In this document: in pieces, positions 1 to 8,340 of the stretch
How the letters are laid out: each line of letters opens with the position of its first letter
How positions within the stretch are numbered: position 1 is the first letter of the stretch
NCBI RefSeq assembly: GCF_009208105.1
Contig: NZ_WFKL01000002.1
Span: 1-64,000, forward strand
Direction of reading: 5' to 3'
Source: Rouxiella sp. S1S-2
GTDB taxonomy: Bacteria; Pseudomonadota; Gammaproteobacteria; Enterobacterales; Enterobacteriaceae
Length of the DNA stretch: 64,000 nucleotides
Made by a program: the position numbers and the translations under genes
The notes under the pieces: generated by a model
Database searches by the model: none
Seen by the model: only the letters and a program-made list of their open reading frames with translations
Told to the model about the DNA's origin: nothing

Positions 1-639
1 CTTGAGACGTTTTACTGCGGCATGTGGAGCCGTGAGCACAGGAATGGAAACGTGTTCGCGTACGCTGGCTGCTGCACGGGACGTTGAAAAGTGGGCCAAC
101 ATGATGACGTCGCAGTGGGACAATTCCTGAGCCCGAGCCGCAACGAGGCGGTTGTGGCTTTCCGCATCGCCTTTACGCAATAAATCAATGGCATCCGCCA
201 CCAAAATGGTCTCAAGAGTGGCGTCAGAACCCTGCTCTGACACATAGTCATCAAACTCTTGCGTCATGGTGTCAATCGATGGGCCAAAGGTCGCGAGCAT
301 ACCAATTTTGTTCCCCTGCGCTATCGCCTCATGAAACATGGCTTCGTTGGGTTTCAAAACAGGAATGGGGAGGCTCTCGGCAAGTTTATCTATCGCTGGG
401 CCAAACGCCGAACAGGTCACTAAAATCCCTTGGGCAGCCATGTCATAACCGTAGTGCCCGAAGCGAACAAAACGATCAATCATGGTGCTTGAAAGTTCAT
501 CCTCGCGAGCGCGATCAATGGATAGACCGTCATCGAGCAGGTTAACGAGCTCTGCTTCGGGCCAGATTTCACTAAATGCTGTATGGATCGGTGCCATTGC
601 TACCGGTGTAGCATGGAGAAGAACAATGCGATGTGTCAT
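1..639 (-). CDS. Asp/Glu (hydantoin) racemase family protein, C-terminus beyond window
   Basis: The reading frame opens at 639 and runs off the left edge, so only the first 213 residues are visible. It starts MTHRIVLLHATPVAMAPI and contains ILVTCSAFGPAIDKL with the candidate catalytic Cys76, followed by PIPVLKPNEAMFHEA, which fits the two-domain Asp/Glu/hydantoin racemase fold (cofactor-independent epimerisation at an alpha carbon). A Shine-Dalgarno AAGGAACC sits about 7 bases before the ATG. It is divergent from the FMN hydroxyacid dehydrogenase operon, and the shared 274-base gap carries a LacI-type operator, so the two probably serve one pathway. The substrate is unknown. Confidence 0.85.
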   Translation of the reverse strand, partial: MTHRIVLLHATPVAMAPIHTAFSEIWPEAELVNLLDDGLSIDRAREDELSSTMIDRFVRFGHYGYDMAAQGILVTCSAFGPAIDKLAESLPIPVLKPNEAMFHEAIAQGNKIGMLATFGPSIDTMTQEFDDYVSEQGSDATLETILVADAIDLLRKGDAESHNRLVAARAQELSHCDVIMLAHFSTSRAAASVREHVSIPVLTAPHAAVKRLK

Positions 640-817
640 ATAACGGTTCCTTCAGAATTAAGCGATGCCACCTTACGAGTTCGGTCTTAATCTCTCAGGT
701 AAGCCTACCTAATAATGTAAGGGCTTACAAATGGTTCTGTAAAGTGACTTGCGTCACACAAAAAAGTTATAATTTTGTTAGTGTGATATTGAAATGGAAG
801 GCACGCATCGTCAGTAT

Positions 818-831
818 TGTAAGCGCTTTCA
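818..831. promoter_or_regulatory. LacI-family operator between divergent operons
   Basis: TGTAAGCGCTTTCA, a near-perfect palindrome centred on a CG step, lies between the racemase gene and the FMN dehydrogenase gene. The same core (TGAAAGCGCTTACT) occurs at 3993-4006 in front of the LacI gene. The inference is that the regulator encoded at 2894-3934 binds both places. Confidence 0.6.
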
Positions 832-913
832 AATTTATGTCTTTTCAGAACGGCACGTTACGCGCTGATATCTCAGACGACCTTTTAATAAGTAATGATT
901 GTGAGAACATATA

Positions 914-2206
914 ATGACATCTTCTGCCAATGAATCCTCAATCCACACAGGGGTAAACGGCGCTATGACCTCAACAGGAAGCCTTGCTAATTCAGCGCCA
1001 GTGACAAGCAAAATCCCCCGTAAATTTAGTGATTTGCTCGCACTACAAGACTTCGAGCGCCACGCACGTCGTCGGTTGCCCAATATGATTTATCAGTATG
1101 TCGCCGGCGGGGTTGAAACCGGACGCGGGATACAGGGAAATTATGAAGCCTATCAGCAATACGCTTTTGTACCCCGCATGTTCGTCGATGTATCGGGACG
1201 CAGTCAGAGTGTTGAACTGTTTGGGCACACTTACAGCCACCCCTTTGGCGTTGCCCCGTTAGGGGGGGCTTCCTTTGTCTCTTATCGTGCAGATATATCG
1301 CTGGCTAAAGCGGCTCGTGCCATGAATACCCCAATGATCCTTAGCGCTTCATCACTTATCCGCCTCGAAGATGTGTATGAGGCCAATCCCGACGCTTGGT
1401 TCCAGGCTTATCTGGCAGGCGACCAGCCTCGTATCGATCGGTTGGTAGAACGTGTGGCTAATGCGGGATTCAAGACACTGGTGGTAACGGGTGACACCCC
1501 TATGCTGGGCAACCGCGAGCATAATACTCGCAGTGGTTTCAGCATGCCTATCAAGTTAACCCCGAAAGTGTGTTTGCAAAGTGCCCTTAGCCCACGCTGG
1601 CTGTTTGGAACCGTGGCGCAGACCTTCCTGCGCCACGGTGCACCGCATTTCGAAAATACCGATGCCGAACGTGGGCCACCAATGATGTCAAGCAAAGTGC
1701 GCAATACTCAGGCGCGTGACAAGCTGAACTGGAAACATGTCGATGCTATTCGCAAGCTGTGGAAGGGAAATCTGGTGGTGAAAGGACTGATGTCACCCGA
1801 TGACGCCTTTATCGCCCGCGATTTGGGCGTAGATGCCGTTATCTTGTCTAACCATGGCGGACGTCAACTCGACTATACCGTCCCGCCTTTGCATACCCTG
1901 CCCGAAATTGCAGCTAAAAAGGGCAGCATGAAAGTCATCATCGACAGTGGTATTCGACGCGGAACCGATGTGATGAAAGCGATGGCTCTTGGTGCAGACT
2001 TTACTTTCCTGGGGCGCCCCTTCCTTTACGGTGCGGTTATTGGCGGCCAGGCTGGCGTAGAACATGCGATGCATATTCTGCGCGATGAAATAGACAGGGA
2101 TTTGGCATTAATTGGTGTTCGATCACCGTCAGAACTGCACGGCGGTTTGCTTCGTCGTGCACCCTATTATGGTCAGGGATCACAAGGTGAAAACTATGGT
2201 AAATAA
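914..2206 (+). CDS. FMN-dependent alpha-hydroxy acid dehydrogenase
   Basis: 430 residues, slightly longer than the usual 350-400 because of a roughly 40-residue N-terminal extension. It belongs to the LldD/glycolate oxidase family, which oxidises L-2-hydroxy acids to 2-keto acids with FMN. The C-terminal half carries the diagnostic flavin and substrate motif SNHGGRQLD (catalytic His and substrate Arg), then DSGIRRGTDVMKAMALGA and FLGRPFLYGA, which bind the FMN phosphate. An alternative start is Met18. It overlaps the next gene by 11 bases, implying translational coupling. It is probably a catabolic dehydrogenase for a hydroxy acid imported by the neighbouring transporter. The exact substrate is not readable from sequence. 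Confidence 0.9.
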   Translation: MTSSANESSIHTGVNGAMTSTGSLANSAPVTSKIPRKFSDLLALQDFERHARRRLPNMIYQYVAGGVETGRGIQGNYEAYQQYAFVPRMFVDVSGRSQSVELFGHTYSHPFGVAPLGGASFVSYRADISLAKAARAMNTPMILSASSLIRLEDVYEANPDAWFQAYLAGDQPRIDRLVERVANAGFKTLVVTGDTPMLGNREHNTRSGFSMPIKLTPKVCLQSALSPRWLFGTVAQTFLRHGAPHFENTDAERGPPMMSSKVRNTQARDKLNWKHVDAIRKLWKGNLVVKGLMSPDDAFIARDLGVDAVILSNHGGRQLDYTVPPLHTLPEIAAKKGSMKVIIDSGIRRGTDVMKAMALGADFTFLGRPFLYGAVIGGQAGVEHAMHILRDEIDRDLALIGVRSPSELHGGLLRRAPYYGQGSQGENYGK

Positions 2207-2897
2207 CAATCTTATCCAGGTATTTAGCGCGCTCGCCGTCCGTGCACCCTTCGTCGGTCTCGAGGCACAATGGGCAAAACAGTATCCTGATACCTTGCTG
2301 GAAATCGAATGGAATCCCACTACCGTCATTGAAAAAAAAATTGCCGAGGGTGAAACGGCAGATGTCGTCATTCTTACCGTGCCAGCGATGGCCAAACTGG
2401 TCGAGTTGGACTTGGTGAGCGCCTCCAGCATCATCAATCTTGTTGATTCCCAGATTGGACTTGCCATGCTGCCAGAGGCTGAGGCACCGGATATTTCCAG
2501 CACTGAGGCGCTTAAAAATGCGCTGGTCTCCGCCCGCTCAGTGGCTTACTCATTGGGGGGCGCAAGCGGTATTTATCTTCAACAACTCATGAAATCACTG
2601 GGTATTGAGGAGGCGGTCAACTCACGCGCATCAACGATCCCGGAAGGATTTACGGCGACAAAACTGATTGACGGTTCTGCAGACATTGCCGTTCAGCAAA
2701 TAAGCGAACTGCTTACCGTCGAAGGCGTAAAAGTGATAGGTTCACTGCCGCAAGATGTCCAGAAAGTCACATCATTCCAGGCAGGGATTTTCCGTCACGC
2801 TAAAAATCCTGACGCAGCGTTGACCCTGCTTGAGTATCTGCGGTCAGAACCGGCTAAAAAAGCCTATGAGAGTTTTGGCCTGCGCTTTATTCCTTAA
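2196..2897 (+). CDS. ModA-like substrate-binding domain protein without signal peptide
   Basis: I chose the ATG at 2196 because AAGGTGA precedes it at normal spacing; an upstream in-frame ATG at 2112 has no such site. The 233-residue product starts MVNNNLIQVFSALAVRAPFV and resembles the periplasmic molybdate-binding protein family (type II binding fold; motifs such as GETADVVILTVPAM and AYSLGGASGIYL). Unlike transported ModA proteins it has no N-terminal hydrophobic signal, and no ABC permease or ATPase is nearby. It overlaps the dehydrogenase gene. It may be a cytoplasmic ligand sensor or chaperone for the pathway. The function is uncertain. Confidence 0.75.
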   Translation: MVNNNLIQVFSALAVRAPFVGLEAQWAKQYPDTLLEIEWNPTTVIEKKIAEGETADVVILTVPAMAKLVELDLVSASSIINLVDSQIGLAMLPEAEAPDISSTEALKNALVSARSVAYSLGGASGIYLQQLMKSLGIEEAVNSRASTIPEGFTATKLIDGSADIAVQQISELLTVEGVKVIGSLPQDVQKVTSFQAGIFRHAKNPDAALTLLEYLRSEPAKKAYESFGLRFIP

Positions 2898-3934
2898 CGA
2901 CCCTGTCGTGGTGCTGAGCCTGTGCTACTTCGCACAATAAGCTCGGGCTCGAGCACCCACTGTTGCTTGACCGTTTCTCCATTGAGCGTCGCCAGAAGGT
3001 ATTCAGCGGCGTCCAGTCCTATTTGATCAAGCTCTACTCGCATTGTCGTCAGGGGATGCTCAAGGTGCTCTGCATATTCATAATCATTAAATCCGGCAAT
3101 GGAGATATCGTTTGGAATACGCATATAGCGCTCACTGGCGGCGCGCATCGCACCAAAGGCCAGCATATCATTCCCGCAAATCACCGCCGTAGGAGGCTCT
3201 GGGCCATCCAACAGGGTAAACAGCCCCTTACGCGCATCGTTAATACTGAAAGCACATTCAATAAGATTGGACTCTGGCAGAGATAATCCTGCGTTGTTCA
3301 AAACCTCACGTATGCCACGAAGGCGGTCATAAACACGATCGTTTGTCGGGGGTGTACCCGCAATCATGCCAAATTTTTTGTGTCCGAGCGACAGCAGATG
3401 CTCAGTCACCCGCTGTGCGGCTTTCACGCTGTCATAACCAATGCTGGGATGTTGCGTGTCGATAGAAAACGTTTGAATACAAGGGATTTTGTGTTGCTCG
3501 ATTCTTTCCCACAACCGTTGATGGTGGGTATGCCCCACGAGCAGTAACGCGTCTATTCCGTACTCCACCAGTTTGTTAACCTCACGAAATTCGATATCAG
3601 GATCAAACTCCGAGTTTGCCAGCAGTAGCGTATAGCCTGACTTGTGGATCTGGTGCTGAAAAGCTGCCAACGTGCGTGAAAATGTCTCTGTAGCCAGCGT
3701 CGGGACCACGGCGCCAATCGTCATGCTACGGCGAGAGGCCAGCGTTCGGGCAGCTCGGTTAATCACATAGCCCAGCTCTTCACAAGCACGCTCAACGGCT
3801 TCGCGGCGCGATTGACGGACCGTGGTACTGCCGTTTAGCACTCGTGAAACGGTCGCGGTAGAAACGCCAGAAAGTTTCGCGACATCCTCTAATGAGGCTC
3901 TTCCCTGAGGGGAGGTCTTATCTTGCATTGCCAT
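2894..3934 (-). CDS. LacI family transcriptional regulator of the hydroxy/sugar acid island
   Basis: 346 residues. The N-terminal helix-turn-helix is at about residues 15-35 (EDVAKLSGVSTATVSRVLNG), followed by the hinge helix (AARTLASRRS) and a periplasmic-binding-protein-like effector domain. Similarity is to GntR-type LacI regulators, which sense sugar acids or their phosphates. Its stop overlaps the end of the ModA-like gene by 4 bases, tail to tail. It is divergent from the transporter at 4260. Operators at 3993-4006 and about 4027-4040 lie in its own upstream region and one at 818-831 in front of the dehydrogenase, so it probably represses itself and both catabolic operons. Confidence 0.9.
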   Translation of the reverse strand: MAMQDKTSPQGRASLEDVAKLSGVSTATVSRVLNGSTTVRQSRREAVERACEELGYVINRAARTLASRRSMTIGAVVPTLATETFSRTLAAFQHQIHKSGYTLLLANSEFDPDIEFREVNKLVEYGIDALLLVGHTHHQRLWERIEQHKIPCIQTFSIDTQHPSIGYDSVKAAQRVTEHLLSLGHKKFGMIAGTPPTNDRVYDRLRGIREVLNNAGLSLPESNLIECAFSINDARKGLFTLLDGPEPPTAVICGNDMLAFGAMRAASERYMRIPNDISIAGFNDYEYAEHLEHPLTTMRVELDQIGLDAAEYLLATLNGETVKQQWVLEPELIVRSSTGSAPRQGR

Positions 3935-3992
3935 ATTCCCTATAAATTAGTGACGCCGCCCACAAAAATGAAAGACATTCCCCTCACCTTTT

Positions 3993-4040
3993 TGAAAGCG
4001 CTTACTTTTGGCTTGACTGCGTTTTGTAATCGCTTACTTT
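3993..4040. promoter_or_regulatory. Two LacI-type operators in the 325-base divergent promoter region
   Basis: TGAAAGCGCTTACT (3993-4006) and a half-degenerate TGTAATCGCTTACTTTT (from 4025) lie between the LacI gene (ends 3934) and the transporter gene (starts 4260). They share the CGCTTAC half site with 818-831. The rest of 3935-4259 is AT-rich and I see no gene in it. Confidence 0.6.
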
Positions 4041-4259
4041 TAACATCACGTTATCAGATTTGGTTTCATAAGTTCACCAAATAATAACAGAGCTGTCCCA
4101 GAGAAGGCCACTCTTAGGACTGCTTGGCTGATAAATCCAACGCAGAATTTCTGGCTAAGAATGTACGAGTCACTGCCCCACACGGCAGCTTGCTCAACGG
4201 TGATACGGGCCAGAAAATCATAAATTATTAATATAATTAAGATAATAAAGGAATTCACC

Positions 4260-5582
4260 ATGCGTAGATACCCTCGGATCCGCTGGATGATGATCGTGTT
4301 TTGCTTCTTCGCCATCGCCATAAATTACATCGACCGCGTCAATCTTGCGATCGCCGCACCGCATATCAAAAAAGATCTCGGGTTGGACGATGCCACCATG
4401 GGATTAATCCTCGGGGCATTTTTCTGGACTTATGCCTTGATGCAAATCCCGGCCGGTCGTCTGCTTGACCGTTTAGGTGCACGTACTGGTTTAGCCGTTG
4501 CTGTCGGGTGGTGGTCACTGTTCACCGTATTTACCGCATTTGGTAAAGGCTTCACCTCTATTTTTATCTCTCGTTTACTGCTCGGTATCGGTGAAGCGGG
4601 CGGTAATCCGGGTTCCGCGAAAGTTATCTCCAACTGGTTTCCAAAGAAACAACGAGGTACTGCCTCCGGGATATTTGATGCAGGCCCGCGTGCAGGAACA
4701 GCGATAGCTTTGCCGCTTGTTGCCTGGTTGATAAGCGTGTGGGACTGGGAGACATCATTTGTCGTGACGGGGGCGATCGGTTTGGTGTGGGTTGTGCTGT
4801 GGTTGGTATTTTATCGTGAACCTGAAGACATGAAGGGCATCGATGAACAGGAAAGACAGAATCTTCTGCAAGATCGTGGTCAAAGCCAACTCGTAGGCAC
4901 TGAGAAAATAAAACTGTGCACGCTTTTTGGCTACCGGAATATCTGGGGCATGATGATCGGCTTCTTCTGCATGAACTTCGCCACCTACTTCTTTGTGACT
5001 TGGTTCCCTACCTACCTCACGATGTCACAGGGTTTTTCATTGAAAGAACTGGGTACCCTGGGGGCTATTCCTGCACTTATGGGCATCCCGGGCAGTTTGA
5101 TTGGGGGTTATACCTCAGACTGGCTGTACCGCAAGGGGCTGAGTCTGACAGCCGCACGTAAAACCTGCCTGATTGCCGGCATGCTGCTCTCATCGGTTAT
5201 TGCTCTGGCCGCATTTACCAGCAATATCACGATCATTCTTACTCTCTTCTCTCTAACTTACGCCGGTCTGGCGTTCACCGCAGCGAATATCTGGACCTTG
5301 CCAGCCGACGTAGCGCCAAGTCCAAACTATGTGGCGACTATCGGTGGAATACAGAGCTTCGCTGGCAATCTGGCGGGTATCGTCACGGCCTCATTTACCG
5401 GAATTATGGTGGGCCTAAGCAATGGTTCTTTCGTAATACCGCTGTGCGTAGCGGGTGGGATCTGTCTGCTTGGTGCACTTAACTTTATGTTTGTGCTTGG
5501 AAAAATAGAGCCATTAAACACGCCAAAGAATGAGTCTGGTTCAGATGAGACTACCTCACCTCAGCAGGCATCACTCTCCTGA
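4260..5582 (+). CDS. MFS transporter, anion:cation symporter type (sugar acid uptake)
   Basis: 440 residues with about 12 hydrophobic segments. The first helix is followed by NYIDRVNLAIAAPHI, and the loop DRLGARTGLAVAVGWW after helix 2 is the MFS signature. This arrangement matches the ACS family (GudP/ExuT/phthalate-type permeases), which import monocarboxylic sugar acids with protons. A Shine-Dalgarno AAGGAATTCACC precedes the ATG. It heads an operon continuing with the aldolase-like gene 32 bases downstream, and is controlled by the LacI operator region. The substrate is probably an aldonate or tetronate, inferred from the neighbours. Confidence 0.9.
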   Translation: MRRYPRIRWMMIVFCFFAIAINYIDRVNLAIAAPHIKKDLGLDDATMGLILGAFFWTYALMQIPAGRLLDRLGARTGLAVAVGWWSLFTVFTAFGKGFTSIFISRLLLGIGEAGGNPGSAKVISNWFPKKQRGTASGIFDAGPRAGTAIALPLVAWLISVWDWETSFVVTGAIGLVWVVLWLVFYREPEDMKGIDEQERQNLLQDRGQSQLVGTEKIKLCTLFGYRNIWGMMIGFFCMNFATYFFVTWFPTYLTMSQGFSLKELGTLGAIPALMGIPGSLIGGYTSDWLYRKGLSLTAARKTCLIAGMLLSSVIALAAFTSNITIILTLFSLTYAGLAFTAANIWTLPADVAPSPNYVATIGGIQSFAGNLAGIVTASFTGIMVGLSNGSFVIPLCVAGGICLLGALNFMFVLGKIEPLNTPKNESGSDETTSPQQASLS

Positions 5583-5614
5583 ATTAATGATTAACGATAT
5601 TTAAAGGGCAAGGT

Positions 5615-6253
5615 ATGAACAATGAAAATAGGCTCCGTGAAGAGATATGCTGGCTAGGCGCCAGCCTTTTTCAACGCGGATATACCGTCGGTTCTGCGGG
5701 AAATATTAGCGCCCGTCTTGATGATGGATGGTTAATCACCCCCACCGACGCCTGTTTGGGTCGGTTGGATCCTGCAAAAATTGCCAAGGTAAACAGTAAG
5801 GGTGAGTGGATATCCGGCGATAAACCCTCAAAAACGCTGCTCCTGCACCGTCAAATTTATGACCGAAATGCCTCAGTAAACGGCGTGGTGCATACCCATT
5901 CAACGAATTTGGTGAACCTGACATTACAAGGCGTGTGGAGCAGACCCAGCATCCTGCCCCCGCTGACGCCTTATCAGGTGATGAAAGTGGGGCGCATTCC
6001 GTTAATCGATTATGACCGCCCAGGCTCCGACGCCGTCGCAGCACAAATTGCAGAGTTAGCAAATCAAGTTAATGGCGTGATGCTTGAGAGACTGGGGCCC
6101 GTAATTTGGGGCAAAACAGTCTCTTCAGCCTGCTTTGCACTCGAAGAGTTAGAGGAGACGGCCAAACTGTGGATGCAATCTGACAAAAAGCCCTCCCCCC
6201 TCCCTGACAGTGCAGTGAGAGAGCTGAGTGAAGTATTTTCAATAAAGTGGTAA
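5615..6253 (+). CDS. Class II aldolase/adducin family, OtnC-like decarboxylase
   Basis: 212 residues. Features of the class II aldolase/adducin zinc fold are GNISARLDDGWLITPTDA near residues 30-46, PSKTLLLHRQIY around residue 75, and the metal ligands in VVHTHST (His-Thr-His, about residues 93-95). Overall similarity is closest to 3-oxo-tetronate-4-phosphate decarboxylases (OtnC), which convert the keto-tetronate phosphate to dihydroxyacetone phosphate. The dedicated kinase (OtnK) and dehydrogenase (OtnD) are not in this window. The third metal His (…HG… in aldolases) is replaced near LERLGPVIWGK. It is the second gene of the transporter operon. Confidence 0.82.
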   Translation: MNNENRLREEICWLGASLFQRGYTVGSAGNISARLDDGWLITPTDACLGRLDPAKIAKVNSKGEWISGDKPSKTLLLHRQIYDRNASVNGVVHTHSTNLVNLTLQGVWSRPSILPPLTPYQVMKVGRIPLIDYDRPGSDAVAAQIAELANQVNGVMLERLGPVIWGKTVSSACFALEELEETAKLWMQSDKKPSPLPDSAVRELSEVFSIKW

Positions 6254-6291
6254 CAGCTGAGTACCCTGCTTAAAGACACAAGGAGTTAACA

Positions 6292-7443
6292 ATGAAGAAA
6301 AGCCTAGGTGCAATTGCACTGATGTCGATCATCACGGCGTCAGGTGCGGCTAACGCGCAAAGTTTTGTGTATGTGTCCAATGCCGTTAGCGGCACGGTAA
6401 CAGGATATACACTCGACAAGGTTGCCATGAAGCTTGAGCCAATTGGCCGCTTCCCTGCCGGCGAGGGTGCCATGTCGTCGGTGGTTTCTGCGGATAAAAA
6501 AATGTTGTATGTCTCCATTCGCAGCAAACCCTATCACGTTGCCGCTTTTCACATCCTCAACGACGGTAAACTGGAGAAGGCAGGCGACACACCACTTCCT
6601 GACAGTATGGCCTATCTCTCGACCGATAAACGTGGCCATTTCCTGTTAAGTGCTTCATATGGCGGCGATCTGTTCTCAATTAATCGTATTGGTAAAAACG
6701 GTCTTGTTGAAACACCCCCTGTGCAAGTTGTGCATACAGGGAAACGTGCCCATGCGATTCAGGTTGACCCTTCAAACCACTATCTGTACGTCACCCTGTT
6801 GGGGGCAGATCAGATGCTGCAGTTCCATTTTGACCAGGACACCGGCAAGGTCACACCAAACAGTCCCTCATTTATAAATATCGAAACCGAAGCGGCAACG
6901 GGCCCACGCCACTTTGTTTTAGCGCCCAAGCTTGACGGTCAGGGCAAGCAAAATATGTACATTCTCACCGAGATGGCGGGAAATATTAAGCGTCTGACCA
7001 TGAATACCAACGGAACCTTTACGCCACAGGAAGATATTGTCTCTGTTTCCCCTGATGACCAAAAATCGATGCAGCGTGGCGAAGCGCGCCCATTGACCGG
7101 GGACGACAACCTCCCGCCGACCTACAAACCCCGAATTTGGCAGGCCGATATACACATAACGCCTGATGGTAAGTTCCTCTACTCAACCGAACGCACTAAC
7201 AGCACGCTCTCTTCCTTTTCGGTCGATCCGACTGATGGCCATTTAACGTATCTGCGAAGTATTAAAACCGAGAAACAGCCGCGTGGTTTTGCTATCGATA
7301 ATTCGGGTCGTTTCCTTATCGAATCTGGCCAAAAATCAACGCAACTGTCCCTCTATGCCATTGATAAATCCAGTGGAAAACTGACTCAATTAGGGCAATA
7401 CCCAACAGACAACGGTGCAAACTGGGTCTCGATTGTAGAGTAA
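6292..7443 (+). CDS. Secreted lactonase family (6-phosphogluconolactonase-like) beta-propeller
   Basis: 383 residues with a clear Sec signal peptide (MKKSLGAIALMSIITASGAANA, cut after the final Ala). The mature protein is a seven-bladed propeller of the lactonase/YbhE type, with repeated units such as FVYVSNAVSGTVTGYTLD, HYLYVTLLGADQMLQFHFD and KFLYSTERTNSTLSSFSVD, plus PRHFVLAPKLDG and PRGFAIDNSGRFLI. The strong Shine-Dalgarno is AAGGAGTTAACA. A periplasmic lactonase would open sugar lactones formed by the membrane dehydrogenases downstream. That link is inferred from context. Confidence 0.85.
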   Translation: MKKSLGAIALMSIITASGAANAQSFVYVSNAVSGTVTGYTLDKVAMKLEPIGRFPAGEGAMSSVVSADKKMLYVSIRSKPYHVAAFHILNDGKLEKAGDTPLPDSMAYLSTDKRGHFLLSASYGGDLFSINRIGKNGLVETPPVQVVHTGKRAHAIQVDPSNHYLYVTLLGADQMLQFHFDQDTGKVTPNSPSFINIETEAATGPRHFVLAPKLDGQGKQNMYILTEMAGNIKRLTMNTNGTFTPQEDIVSVSPDDQKSMQRGEARPLTGDDNLPPTYKPRIWQADIHITPDGKFLYSTERTNSTLSSFSVDPTDGHLTYLRSIKTEKQPRGFAIDNSGRFLIESGQKSTQLSLYAIDKSSGKLTQLGQYPTDNGANWVSIVE

Positions 7444-7482
7444 TCCCGCTATCACGGGTGATTAACAGAATAAGGTAATTAA

Positions 7483-8199
7483 ATGAAATATAGACCTAAA
7501 AATTGTTCAATAGTCATGTTTTCGGGGCTGTTAACACTAGCGACTGCATTTTCGAGTGTTGCCGCCGAGAAAGAGAAAGTGGTGGCGACCAACCTTGAAC
7601 CTGATCACCACGTCATTTTAGAGAATCAATATGTGACCGTGATGCGCGTGATGATCCCGCCAGGTCAGTCAACGATGTTCCACGAGCAGCATCTTGATTA
7701 TGTGAATACTCATATTGATGGCAGCCCAGTGCAGGCAACCTACCCGAACAAGCCCGCAAAAAACTTCGAAATGAAATCCGGCAACGTGAAATTTGGCAAT
7801 CATCAAGGCCATTCCGAGGTTGATAAAATCACCAATACCGGTACCACTCTCAACATGCAGATCGCCTTTGAAATCAAACAGCCAGGACCAATCGGCTTTG
7901 GCCTCTCCTCTCGTCCGGCTATACCCGCCTTCCAGCAGGTGCTGGATGCCAAGTCGGTAAAAGGATGGAAAGTGACCCTTCAACCCGGTGAAAGCACCCA
8001 TCCCTATAGTCAAAAAGGGCCAGGCGTAAGAGTTTTCTTCAATGAGGGGCGCGTGCTTGAGGCCATACCCGGCCGACCCAATCGCACTAAAGAGTTGTGG
8101 GTACATAAAGGTGATGCGCTGCTAACCACCGCTGGCGAAGTTGAACTCATCAATGGTGGCGATACGCCAATCGTCTTTAACGACTACGAGTTGAAATAA
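7483..8199 (+). CDS. Periplasmic cupin-like protein of unknown function
   Basis: 238 residues with a Sec signal peptide (hydrophobic core from residue 10, cleavage near SSVAA-EKE). The rest looks like a double-stranded beta-helix: PPGQSTMFHEQHLDYVNTHI carries several histidines where cupins hold their metal, and a second half begins at QQVLDAKSVKGWKVTLQPGES. It lies 39 bases after the lactonase gene with its own Shine-Dalgarno (AAGGTAATTAA), so it is probably co-transcribed. I cannot assign a substrate; a role in lactone or sugar handling in the periplasm is inferred. Confidence 0.75.
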   Translation: MKYRPKNCSIVMFSGLLTLATAFSSVAAEKEKVVATNLEPDHHVILENQYVTVMRVMIPPGQSTMFHEQHLDYVNTHIDGSPVQATYPNKPAKNFEMKSGNVKFGNHQGHSEVDKITNTGTTLNMQIAFEIKQPGPIGFGLSSRPAIPAFQQVLDAKSVKGWKVTLQPGESTHPYSQKGPGVRVFFNEGRVLEAIPGRPNRTKELWVHKGDALLTTAGEVELINGGDTPIVFNDYELK

Positions 8200-8340
8200 G
8201 CCATAAATCCACGCGTTGTCAGTTGATTTTGACTCCTCGTTGTACGACCGAGGGCCTGAACCGTCAGGCTCTGTATTCAATCAGTAAATACACAATAAAA
8301 AAATATTAGCTTGGCTTTTTATTTTAGAAGGAGCAATGCC

